DNA of 64,000 bases from JANMDU01 sp031375105. Lineage in GTDB: Bacteria > Pseudomonadota > Gammaproteobacteria > Burkholderiales > Burkholderiaceae_C. Every line of letters begins with the position of its first letter. Position 1 is the first letter of the stretch. Below, piece after piece: positions 43,508 to 51,020 of this stretch. A program made the translations under genes and the position numbers. The DNA is taken from positions 217,558 through 281,557 of the forward strand of contig JANMHJ010000046.1 in NCBI GenBank assembly GCA_031375105.1, in the 5' to 3' direction. The notes under the pieces were generated by a model. The model was not told where the DNA came from and searched no databases. It saw only the letters and a list, made by a program, of their open reading frames with translations.

Positions 43508-44353
43508 CTAAGCTCCGCCCGAACGGTGGTTTGCTAAGAACCCTTTGAGGGCGAGCAACACTTCCTCAGGCGACTCCGTCATCATCTGATGCCCGCCCGA
43601 GACGTGCGCCACTTTTGCACTGTGTGCTTTGTCGATCAAGCTCTGCGCAGCCTTCGGCGTGGTCATCTGATCGGCCATGCCTACTATAAAAAGAATAGCA
43701 CTCTGCGCAGATTCTATGCCGGCTAACAGCCGATTTAATGCCTCAAATGCGCCTTCATAACTGTCGCAAGCCTTAAAGCCAGTGTGAAACACGTTCTCTT
43801 TCGCGTTACTTGCGAGCACACGCCGCATCAGCGCCCGCGAGCCGCCATAGAGCCAGGTGCCAGGGCCGAGCGCAGAAGGTGGCGGGGCGAGCGAGCTGTG
43901 GCTAAACGTATTGACCATCTCAATCGCCTTCATTGGCGCATTGAGCGAAGCATCCAGCAAAGCAGGCGAAACTTTCATCGGAAACGCCGTGCCCACCAGC
44001 GCGAGCTGGCTCACGCGCTCGGGCGCGAGGCTGGCCGCATGCAGCGCAATCAAGCTGCCCCAGCTATGGCCAATCAGCGCCGCTTTTTGCACGCCCGCTG
44101 CATCCAGCAGCGCCAATACAAATTCCGCCGCCTCTTCCACCGTGCGCGGGCAATTCCCCTCGCTCTTGCCATGCCCCGGTAAATCCACCGCGAGCACATT
44201 AAACCCATGGTGCGCAAAGTAGCGCGTCTGCAAAATCCAGACGCTGTGATCGTTGAGCACGCCATGGATGAACACCAGCGTGGGCTTGGCGGCGTCAAAC
44301 GCTTTGCCGCCGGTGTAGACGTAGATGGGGGTGTAGTTGACGGTGATCTTCAT
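43508..44353 (-). CDS. Alpha/beta hydrolase
   Basis: A 281-residue alpha/beta-hydrolase-fold protein. It has the HG oxyanion motif (LVFIHGVLNDHSVW), LAVDLPGHGKSEG, the nucleophile elbow GHSWGS (Ser about residue 97), and a late His in VSGGHQMMTES; an acidic residue lies in VGMADQMT. It could be an esterase, lactonase or haloperoxidase-like enzyme; the substrate is unknown. A repeat A copy is read through as AGIESAQSAILFIVG right before the strand that carries the acid. Confidence 0.85.
   Translation of the reverse strand: MKITVNYTPIYVYTGGKAFDAAKPTLVFIHGVLNDHSVWILQTRYFAHHGFNVLAVDLPGHGKSEGNCPRTVEEAAEFVLALLDAAGVQKAALIGHSWGSLIALHAASLAPERVSQLALVGTAFPMKVSPALLDASLNAPMKAIEMVNTFSHSSLAPPPSALGPGTWLYGGSRALMRRVLASNAKENVFHTGFKACDSYEGAFEALNRLLAGIESAQSAILFIVGMADQMTTPKAAQSLIDKAHSAKVAHVSGGHQMMTESPEEVLLALKGFLANHRSGGA
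43681..43726 (-). repeat. Dispersed repeat A, copy 10 (inside the hydrolase gene, sense, in frame)
   Basis: The minus strand reads GCCGGCATAGAATCTGCGCA, then GAGTGCTATTCTTTTTATAG. Translated as AGIESAQSAILFIV; the frame is the same as in copies 1, 3, 4, 5 and 12. Confidence 0.78.
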
Positions 44354-44414
44354 AGGACAAAAGCTCTAGGGTGTGAGAGAATTTACCGCATATTGTTGTG
44401 AAAGTGAGCTGGCC

Positions 44415-44633
44415 ATGCAAATCGAAGCCTTAGAACATCAAGTTCTCAATCTGCCTCCGAAGGATCGCTCGCGTATGTTAGAGCTTTTGATCACTAGCTT
44501 GGATGAAGACGAGGAGCAACAGCAGACATGGTTTGCAGAGGCCTCGCGTCGCAAGGCAGAGGTGGATTCTGGCCTCACCACGATGATCCCTGGCCCAGAG
44601 ACCCTGGCGCAACTGCAGGCTAAATACGGATGA
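44415..44633 (+). CDS. Addiction-module antitoxin (RelB/ParD-like, TIGR02574 type)
   Basis: A 72-residue acidic helical protein: MQIEALEHQVLNLPPKDRSR, then MLELLITSLDEDEEQQQTWF, then EAEVDSG-like residues with PGPETLAQLQAKYG at the end. This matches the short putative addiction-module component family (L-x2-L-P-x3-R-x2-L-x-E-x-L-x2-S-L). It overlaps the toxin start (ATGA), so the two are co-translated. ATG 44415 is chosen because the conserved core begins right there. Confidence 0.85.
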   Translation: MQIEALEHQVLNLPPKDRSRMLELLITSLDEDEEQQQTWFAEASRRKAEVDSGLTTMIPGPETLAQLQAKYG

Positions 44634-44923
44634 GCTATCGCTTTCATCCAAAGGCGGCTATCGAAATAGACCATGCAGCTGAGTTTTACGCCCACCAAGC
44701 CGGCACTTCTGTTGCAAGAGCTTTCCTAAAAGAAATTCGCCGCGCAGCCAATATTCTGGTCGCCCATCCGAATTTCGGCACACCTGCTCCCGATGGGATG
44801 CGAGCATATCCGCTGCGGCGCTTTCCCTATACATTGATTTACTTCGCAGACGGCTCTGATATTGAAATCTTTGTGGTCGCGCATCAACATCGCAAACCCG
44901 GCTATTGGCAAGGACGCAAGTGA
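44630..44923 (+). CDS. RelE/ParE-family toxin
   Basis: A 97-residue ParE-like protein: YRFHPKAAIEIDHAAEFYAH, then ARAFLKEIRRAANILVAHPN and a C-terminal RRFPYTLIYFADGSDIEIFV followed by AHQHRKPGYW. RRFPY and the HxxRKPGYW end are typical of plasmid-stabilisation-type ParE/RelE toxins. It poisons gyrase or cleaves mRNA in characterised relatives. It is the second gene of a type II toxin-antitoxin pair. Confidence 0.88.
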   Translation: MSYRFHPKAAIEIDHAAEFYAHQAGTSVARAFLKEIRRAANILVAHPNFGTPAPDGMRAYPLRRFPYTLIYFADGSDIEIFVVAHQHRKPGYWQGRK

Positions 44924-44925
44924 TC

Positions 44926-45348
44926 TCAATTGTCTGGAATCAAGAGTTTACCTAAGCCGATGACTTCATCATCGCCATAGCCTAGACTTTTATAAAAAGC
45001 AATCACTGCCGAGTTGCAGCTTCTCACTTGCAGGTTGATCTTGGGGCAGTCGCGTGCCTTGAGCGCCTCCTCACCCCAGCGCATGAGTGTGCTCGCGTGG
45101 CCTTTTCGTTGATGAGCAGGCGAGACGGCAAGGTAATTCACCCAGCCGCGATGACCCTCGAAGCCAAACATGGCGCTGGCCATCAGCTCGCTGCCTTCCA
45201 TGCCCACGACGAACAGCTCGCTCTGCACGCTCAGCTTGCGGGCAATGTCTTTGTGTGGATCGTTCCATGGGCGGGTGAGATCGCACGCCTGCCAGAGCGC
45301 GACAACAAAGGCTTCATCCGAAGAGAGAAAAGCGCGAATCTCCATCAC
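44926..45348 (-). CDS. GNAT-family N-acetyltransferase, YpeA-like
   Basis: 140 residues. It begins EIRAFLSSDEAFVVALWQAC and has the acetyl-CoA site in VNYLAVSPAHQRKGHASTLM (Q/R-x2-G-x-A) and the late NLQVRSCNSAVIAFYKSLGY, as in YpeA/RimI-like acetyltransferases. The acceptor is unknown. It overlaps the metY stop by 4 bases, so it is co-transcribed and translationally coupled to metY. Confidence 0.87.
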   Translation of the reverse strand: MMEIRAFLSSDEAFVVALWQACDLTRPWNDPHKDIARKLSVQSELFVVGMEGSELMASAMFGFEGHRGWVNYLAVSPAHQRKGHASTLMRWGEEALKARDCPKINLQVRSCNSAVIAFYKSLGYGDDEVIGLGKLLIPDN

Positions 45349-46643
45349 GCCGCTTTCTCAGCAGCTTTCAAAGCCCGCTTCAAATCATCTATCAAATCAT
45401 CAGCATCTTCCAAACCAATCGACAAGCGAATCGTGCCGGGGCCGATGCCTGCGCCGCTTAGGGCTTCATCGCTCATGCGGAAATGTGTGGTGCTGGCGGG
45501 GTGGATCACCAAGCTGCGGCAATCGCCGACGTTGGCGAGATGTGAAAACACCTTTAGCGTTTCGATGAATTTTTTGCCTTGCTCACGCGAGCCTTTCATG
45601 TCGAAGCTAAACACGCTGCCTGCGCCACGCGGGAGCAGCTTCTGCGCAAGTGCGTAGCTCGTGTGCGATTCGAGCATGGGGTGGCCGACTCTTGAGACGA
45701 ACGGGTGGCTGGCCAAGAACTCAACGATTTTTGTTGTGTTGCGGGCGTGTTGTGCCATGCGCAGCGGCAGCGTTTCTATACCTTGCAAAATCAGCCAAGC
45801 CGTATGCGGGCTCATGCAAGCGCCGAAATCGCGCAGACCTTCGCGCCGGGCCCGCAGCAAGAAAGCGCCCACGGTGGATTCTTCGGTGAAGACCATGTTG
45901 TGAAAGCCTTCGTAGGCTTCACTGAGTTCGGGAAATTTTCCAGACGTTTCCCAGTCAAACGAGCCACCATCGACGACCACACCGCCAATCACCGTGCCGT
46001 GGCCGCTCAAGAATTTCGTTGCGGAGTGATAAACGATATCCGCGCCGTGTTCGAAAGGTTTGATGAGCCAGGGTGAGGTGAGGGTGCTGTCTACCAAAAG
46101 CGGCAGGCTAGCTTCATAGGCGATTTGTGCGACGGTGGGAATATCCAGCACATCCATGCCGGGGTTGCCCACGGTTTCGCCGAAGAGCAGTTTGGTATTC
46201 GGGCGGATTGCGGCGCGCCATGCGTCGATGTCACCGGGCTTCACAAACGTGGTGTCAATGCCGAAGCGGCGCATCGTGTAGTGCAGCAAATTTTGGCTGC
46301 CGCCATAGAGAGCGGTGGATGCAACAATGTGTGAGCCTGCGCCCATGATGGTGGCAATCGACAAATGCAGCGCAGCTTGACCCGAGGCCGTGGCAATCGC
46401 GCCGATACCTCCCTCGAGCGCTGAGACGCGCTGCTCCAGCACGGCATTGGTCGGGTTGCTGATGCGGCTGTAGACATGGCCTGCACGCTCCAGATTGAAG
46501 AGTGAAGCTGCATGCTCACTGGATTCGAAGACGAAGCTACTTGTCAGGTGAATCGGCACGGCGCGAGCGCCTGTGGTGGGGTCAGGCGCTGCGCCTGCGT
46601 GCAGGGCGAGGGTGTCGAAGCCAGGGTCAGAGTAGCCGGGCAT
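45345..46643 (-). CDS. metY: O-acetylhomoserine sulfhydrylase (Cys/Met metabolism PLP enzyme)
   Basis: Forms homocysteine from O-acetyl- or O-succinylhomoserine and sulfide. The 432-residue PLP enzyme has FDTLALHAGAAPDPTTGARA, YSRISNPTNAVLEQRVSALE, ATASGQAALHLSIATI, LLVDSTLTSPWLIKPFEHGA and the lysine site DIVYHSATKFLSGHGTVIGG. C-terminal LPRGAGSVFSFDMKGSREQG fits MetY. The start is ATG 46643, with AGGA 12 bp upstream; an upstream ATG (46700) adds 19 residues unlike the family. The next plus-strand gene is divergent. Confidence 0.92.
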   Translation of the reverse strand: MPGYSDPGFDTLALHAGAAPDPTTGARAVPIHLTSSFVFESSEHAASLFNLERAGHVYSRISNPTNAVLEQRVSALEGGIGAIATASGQAALHLSIATIMGAGSHIVASTALYGGSQNLLHYTMRRFGIDTTFVKPGDIDAWRAAIRPNTKLLFGETVGNPGMDVLDIPTVAQIAYEASLPLLVDSTLTSPWLIKPFEHGADIVYHSATKFLSGHGTVIGGVVVDGGSFDWETSGKFPELSEAYEGFHNMVFTEESTVGAFLLRARREGLRDFGACMSPHTAWLILQGIETLPLRMAQHARNTTKIVEFLASHPFVSRVGHPMLESHTSYALAQKLLPRGAGSVFSFDMKGSREQGKKFIETLKVFSHLANVGDCRSLVIHPASTTHFRMSDEALSGAGIGPGTIRLSIGLEDADDLIDDLKRALKAAEKAA

Positions 46644-46739
46644 GGGGTTTTCCTGTGAAAAAAAGAGCATGCTCGAATGTGAGCTGATATTGGGTAACAT
46701 TGTGGGCTATATTTGATTCATCTTCGAGGAGAGCAAACC

Positions 46740-47183
46740 ATGAAAGTCAGTGATATTTTGCGCGTCAAGGGCGGCACGCTTTACACCACCACGCCTGAAG
46801 ACAGCCTACAAAGCGCGATGAACCTGATGGCCGAGAAAGACATCGGTTCGCTGGTGGTGATGAGCCATGGCCTCGTGGTGGGCATGCTGACCTTCCGCGA
46901 AGTGATTTTGGCAGTCAACAAAAACGGCGGGTCTGTCGGCACAAGTAGCGTCTATCGCGCCATGGACGACGGCCCTCTCATGTGTACCCCCGCCACCGAG
47001 CTGGATGAAGTGCGCCGCATGATGCTCGAGCGCCATGCCCGCTACATGCCCGTGATCGACAACCGCATGCTCATGGGCGTGATCAGCTTTTATGACGTGG
47101 CCAAAGCCGTGGTGGACGCGCAGAATTTTGAAAACAAGATGCTCAAAGCGTATATCCGTGATTGGCCTGAAGCCGATGAATGA
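46740..47183 (+). CDS. CBS-domain protein
   Basis: 147 residues made of two CBS motifs: VSDILRVKGGTLYTTTPEDS with LMAEKDIGSLVVMSHGLVVG, then RAMDDGPLMCTPATELDEVR with RYMPVIDNRMLMGVISFYDV. Such stand-alone CBS pairs bind adenosine nucleotides and regulate other proteins. A ribosome site (CGAGGAGAG) precedes ATG 46740. Its partner is unknown. Confidence 0.9.
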   Translation: MKVSDILRVKGGTLYTTTPEDSLQSAMNLMAEKDIGSLVVMSHGLVVGMLTFREVILAVNKNGGSVGTSSVYRAMDDGPLMCTPATELDEVRRMMLERHARYMPVIDNRMLMGVISFYDVAKAVVDAQNFENKMLKAYIRDWPEADE

Positions 47184-47198
47184 TGCGCAGCACTTGGT

Positions 47199-47690
47199 AT
47201 GAGTAAGAAGCCTCACATTTCCGAAACCCCTGCAACCGCGCTTCTCAAAGCGCAGCACATCGACTTCACTGAGCATCCTTACGAGTATCTCGAACACGGC
47301 GGCGCAAACCATAGCGCTGAAGTGCTCGGACAAGAACCATTCATTGTCGTTAAGACCTTGATCATGCAAGACGAGGCGGCTAAGCCTTTGGTGGTACTGA
47401 TGCACGGCAATCGAAAAGTGAGCACGAAAAATTTAGCGCGGCAGATCGGGCGCAAATCAGTCGAGCCTTGTAAGCCCGAGGTGGCCCATCGCCATTCAGG
47501 CTATCTGGTGGGAGGCACCTCGCCTTTTGGTACCAAGCGCGAGATGCCTGTGTTCATTGAGGAAACGATTCTGGCGTTGCCGCGCATCTTCATCAATGGC
47601 GGGCGGCGTGGTTATTTGATCAATATCGATCCGCAGGCGTGCATAAAACTGCTAAATGCGCAGCCTGTGAGCTGCGCTCTTGAAGATTAA
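47199..47690 (+). CDS. ybaK: Cys-tRNA(Pro)/Cys-tRNA(Cys) deacylase YbaK
   Basis: A 163-residue YbaK/EbsC-type editing protein that hydrolyses Cys mischarged on tRNA(Pro). It has ETPATALLKAQHIDFTEHPY, VVKTLIMQDE, KVSTKNLARQIGRKSVEPCK, YLVGGTSPFGTKREMPVFIE and a late FINGGRRGYLINIDP, the conserved family blocks. The catalytic Lys is probably the one in VVKTL. It is convergent with and overlaps the methyltransferase gene by four bases. Confidence 0.92.
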   Translation: MSKKPHISETPATALLKAQHIDFTEHPYEYLEHGGANHSAEVLGQEPFIVVKTLIMQDEAAKPLVVLMHGNRKVSTKNLARQIGRKSVEPCKPEVAHRHSGYLVGGTSPFGTKREMPVFIEETILALPRIFINGGRRGYLINIDPQACIKLLNAQPVSCALED

Positions 47691-48466
47691 CCCTCACTTT
47701 TTTGCGAAGACTGTGCGCTTGGGCTAGCGCCCCGTGGCGCAACCGATACGGGCGAAGCGGCCAACTTCGGATTGCGCTTCCAAGCCGGGCTGATCATGCG
47801 CATACCGCGCACGCGCTTCACAGCCACCACGCAATACGCTGCGCCCAAAATCGGCCAATACTTCGCGCCCAGTGTGTTCATCCAGCTCATGCGCGAGAGC
47901 CAAGCCTCGGATCGCACGGCAGGTTGCCACAGGCCAAAATTGCTCGATTCCACCTCAAAGCTGAGCAAACGCAGCCAATCGCGCAACCGCCAATAACCCA
48001 AAAATTCGCCCGCTTCAGGCAAATACAGCTTACCCACACCAAAGCGACGGTAAAAATGCTCGCGCTGCTGCTTCCAGCCCCACAGACTGGTTGGATTGAA
48101 GCCACAAATCACCAAGCGCCCCTCGGGCACGAGCACGCGTGCTGCCTCGCGCAAGCTGGCATGCGGATCGCGGCTCAGCTCCAAAGAATGCGGCATCACC
48201 ACCAAATCAAGAGAAGCCTCGGCAAAGGGCAAAGCCTCCAAATCTGTCATGAGCTGAACTTTGTTGCTGCCCGTATGATCTGCTATCCACTGATGCGGCA
48301 TGCGGTTGGCCTGTAGCGCGGCGATTTGGGGTGTGCCCAATTGCAGGGCATGGTAGCCAAACACATCAGCCACGGCAGCATCGAGCTGCGTTTGTTCCCA
48401 GCGCAGCAGTGCGAGGCCAGGCGCAGTTTGGAGCCAGTCTTGCAAATTTATAATCTCTTCACTCAT
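47687..48466 (-). CDS. SAM-dependent methyltransferase (class I)
   Basis: A 259-residue protein with a partly degenerate class I methyltransferase fold: LMTDLEALPFAEASLDLVVM, then SLELSRDPHASLREAARVLV and GRLVICGFNPTSLWGWKQQR. The usual GxGxG loop in motif I is replaced by a loop around ADHTGSNK. This branch lies next to gloB (and rnhA) in many beta- and gammaproteobacteria, as here: its start overlaps gloB, divergently, by 2 bases. Its substrate is unknown. Confidence 0.82.
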   Translation of the reverse strand: MSEEIINLQDWLQTAPGLALLRWEQTQLDAAVADVFGYHALQLGTPQIAALQANRMPHQWIADHTGSNKVQLMTDLEALPFAEASLDLVVMPHSLELSRDPHASLREAARVLVPEGRLVICGFNPTSLWGWKQQREHFYRRFGVGKLYLPEAGEFLGYWRLRDWLRLLSFEVESSNFGLWQPAVRSEAWLSRMSWMNTLGAKYWPILGAAYCVVAVKRVRGMRMISPAWKRNPKLAASPVSVAPRGASPSAQSSQKSEG

Positions 48467-49235
48467 GACATTAACCGCTTGGCCCGCCTTTACTGATAAC
48501 TACATCTGGATGCTGCACGATGCAAGCCGCGCTGTGGTGGTTGACCCCGGCGATGCCCATGTGGTGCTGCAAGCATTGCAGGCACATTCTCTCAACTTGA
48601 GCGCGATTCTACTGACGCATCACCATGCTGACCACACAGGGGGTGTGGATGAGCTGCGTCAAGCCACTGGTTGCGCTGTGTATGGCCCTGTAGGTGAAAC
48701 CATGCCTGAGCCTTGTGTGCGCCTCTCAGGCGGCGACCATGTGCAGGCCTTGGGCTTTGAATTCAAGGTGATGGATGTGCCCGGCCACACGGCGGGGCAT
48801 ATTGCTTACTACTGCGAAGCTTTTGAAGGCCAGCCGCTGCTTTTTTGCGGCGACACGCTGTTTTCAGGCGGCTGTGGGCGTTTGTTTGAGGGCACACCTG
48901 CGCAAATGCTGGCCTCACTCGACAGCTTGGCTGCGCTACCGGGCAACACGCGCGTCTGCTGCACGCATGAGTACACGCTGAGTAATTTACGTTTTGCCCG
49001 CACGGTTGAGCCTCATAATGCAGCCTTGGCCGCGTATGAACAGCACTGTATCGCGCTTCGCGCAAGCGGCTTGCCTACTTTGCCTTCCAGCATCGCGTTG
49101 GAAAAACAGATCAACCCTTTTTTGCGCAGCCGCGAAACCTCGCTCCAGCAAGCGGCTCTGAGTTATCACCCACAAGCAGATGGCCAAGTGCAACACTTTG
49201 CCGCATTGCGCGAATGGAAAAACAATTTTCGATGA
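48465..49235 (+). CDS. gloB: Hydroxyacylglutathione hydrolase (glyoxalase II)
   Basis: Hydrolyses S-lactoylglutathione in methylglyoxal detoxification. A 256-residue metallo-beta-lactamase-fold enzyme with the zinc motif LTHHHADHTGG, further ligands in DVPGHTAGH, FCGDTLFSGGCGRLFEG and THEYTLSN, and a C-terminal substrate-binding domain (EKQINPFLRSRE). It begins WPAFTDNYIWMLHD as expected. The next gene, mltD, begins inside the gloB stop (ATGA). Confidence 0.95.
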   Translation: MTLTAWPAFTDNYIWMLHDASRAVVVDPGDAHVVLQALQAHSLNLSAILLTHHHADHTGGVDELRQATGCAVYGPVGETMPEPCVRLSGGDHVQALGFEFKVMDVPGHTAGHIAYYCEAFEGQPLLFCGDTLFSGGCGRLFEGTPAQMLASLDSLAALPGNTRVCCTHEYTLSNLRFARTVEPHNAALAAYEQHCIALRASGLPTLPSSIALEKQINPFLRSRETSLQQAALSYHPQADGQVQHFAALREWKNNFR

Positions 49236-50776
49236 AATCCACACTTCTTTTGACACTCGTTGCGCTGGCCGTCCTCTCCGGCTGCGCCACCACGCAAGCT
49301 CCTCAAACGCCGCAAACTTCCAGCCCACCTCCCATCATCAGCTCTGCGCCAGCTTCTCCCGTTCCAACGCCCGCAGTCTCTGCTGCTAATTCGCCTGCGC
49401 CATACATAGCCACGCCTAGCGCCCCTATGCAGGCGGGCAGCGTGAGTGCACGCAATGTGGCGGCTCTTTTGCCGCCTGCCGACATTTGGGAGCGCATTCG
49501 CCGTGGCTTTGGCATGCCCGATCTGCAAAACGAGATCGTGCGCTCGCAAGAGCAATGGTATGGCCAACGGCCGGATTACATCACTCGCATGACGGAGCGA
49601 TCAAGTAAATACATGTTCCATATCGTGGAAGAGCTGGAGCGGCGCGGCATGCCTTCAGAGCTGGCTTTGCTGCCCTTCATTGAATCGGCATTCAATCCAC
49701 AAGCTGTGTCGAGCGCCAAAGCCGCAGGCATGTGGCAGTTCATTCCTAGCACTGGCAAGCATTTTGATTTGAAGCAAAACGCCTTCCGCGATGACCGACG
49801 CGATGTGTTGCAGTCCACCCGCGCTGCTTTGGATTATTTGCAAAAACTGCACGGCATGTTTGGCGACTGGCATCTGGCATTGGCCGCCTACAACTGGGGC
49901 GAAGGTTCGGTTGGCCGCGCCATCAAGAAAAACCAAGCCAGCGGCTTGGGCACGGCCTACACTGATCTGAACATGCCCAATGAGACGCGCAATTACGTGC
50001 CCAAGCTGCAAGCCGTGAAAAACATCGTGGCCGATCCAGCACGCTTTGCTGCGCGTTTGCCTGAGATAGCAAATCACCCGTATTTTCAGAGCGTCAATAT
50101 CACGCGCGATATTGATGTGAACTTGGCTGCCCGATTGGCCAATGTGCACGTCGAAGATTTCAAATCACTCAATCCTTCGGCCAACAAACCCCTCATCATG
50201 GCCGCTGGCACGCCGCAAATCTTGCTGCCTTGGGACAATGCCGAAGTCTTCACTCGCAACCTTGCGGCTCACAATGCTCAGCTTGCTTCATGGACGGTGT
50301 GGAGTGCGCCCAGCACACTCAAACCAGCCGATGCAGCCAAGCGCGTGGGCATGAACGAGGCAGAGTTTCGCAGCATCAACAACATTCCCGTCGGCATGCT
50401 GATCAAGCCCGGCTCTACGCTGCTGATCCCACGCGGAGCGAAGGTGGAGCAAGATGTATCGGTGCAGTTGGCAGACAACGGCCAGATCAGTCTCGCGCCC
50501 GATATTGTGTTGCGCAAAACAGCGGTGAAAGCCCGCAAAGGCGAGACAGTGGCCTCGCTTGCGCGGCGCTACAACATATCTGCAGCGCAGGTCGCTCAGT
50601 GGAACGGCACGAATGCGGGCGCGGCCTTCAAAGCGGGGCAAAGTGTGGTGATGTATTTGCCTGTGCGCGCAGTGGCTAAGAGCAAAGGCGGCACGCGCGT
50701 GGCCGCGAAAGCTGCGCCGCGCGGCAATGTGGCAGCGCGTTCTGCGGGTAAGCCTGTGAGGGTGGCTAAGCGCTGA
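49232..50776 (+). CDS. mltD: Membrane-bound lytic murein transglycosylase D
   Basis: A lipoprotein enzyme that cleaves peptidoglycan. The leader MKSTLLLTLVALAVLSGCAT has a perfect lipobox (LSGC). A Pro/Ser linker is followed by the SLT domain with the catalytic Glu in ALLPFIESAFNPQAVSS and the motifs AAGMWQFIPSTGKHF, AALDYLQKLHGMFGDW and LALAAYNWGEGSVGRAI. LysM-type modules come near the C-terminus (GETVASLARRYNISAAQVAQ), then a basic Ala/Lys-rich tail. At 514 residues it is of usual length. It is co-translated with gloB. Confidence 0.93.
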   Translation: MKSTLLLTLVALAVLSGCATTQAPQTPQTSSPPPIISSAPASPVPTPAVSAANSPAPYIATPSAPMQAGSVSARNVAALLPPADIWERIRRGFGMPDLQNEIVRSQEQWYGQRPDYITRMTERSSKYMFHIVEELERRGMPSELALLPFIESAFNPQAVSSAKAAGMWQFIPSTGKHFDLKQNAFRDDRRDVLQSTRAALDYLQKLHGMFGDWHLALAAYNWGEGSVGRAIKKNQASGLGTAYTDLNMPNETRNYVPKLQAVKNIVADPARFAARLPEIANHPYFQSVNITRDIDVNLAARLANVHVEDFKSLNPSANKPLIMAAGTPQILLPWDNAEVFTRNLAAHNAQLASWTVWSAPSTLKPADAAKRVGMNEAEFRSINNIPVGMLIKPGSTLLIPRGAKVEQDVSVQLADNGQISLAPDIVLRKTAVKARKGETVASLARRYNISAAQVAQWNGTNAGAAFKAGQSVVMYLPVRAVAKSKGGTRVAAKAAPRGNVAARSAGKPVRVAKR

Positions 50777-50800
50777 TTTCCTCAGCTTTTTTGGGCTCTC

Positions 50801-50842
50801 GCCGTTATATATTGTGCTTAGTTCGCTATTGATTTGATATTG
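50801..50842 (+). repeat. Dispersed repeat A, copy 11 (intergenic, before dnaG)
   Basis: Reads GCCGTTATATATTGTGCTTA, then GTTCGCTATTGATTTGATATTG, a diverged copy. The rest of the 244-bp gap between mltD and dnaG (50843-51020) shows no recognisable feature; it is open in the dnaG frame but unlike DnaG proteins. Confidence 0.65.
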
Positions 50843-51020
50843 ATTGGATGGTCAGTCTCTGGGTGCGGCGGCTCAGCCTGAGCGGGGATACGCCGCGTTC
50901 ATGTACCCGGTTCGGGAGCTAGCGGCACCTGCCGCTGATGTTCGCGTTCAAACGGTAGCGCTCAACGACGGCTCCCACAGGCCAAGGCCTAACAACAAAT
51001 CTAGCCCTTATCATTGCCTC

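Noticed and set aside
50844..51020. N-terminal extension of DnaG
   Set aside because: The in-frame open sequence before ATG 51021 contains a repeat A copy edge and is unlike any primase; MSIPQGFIQEL is the normal start.
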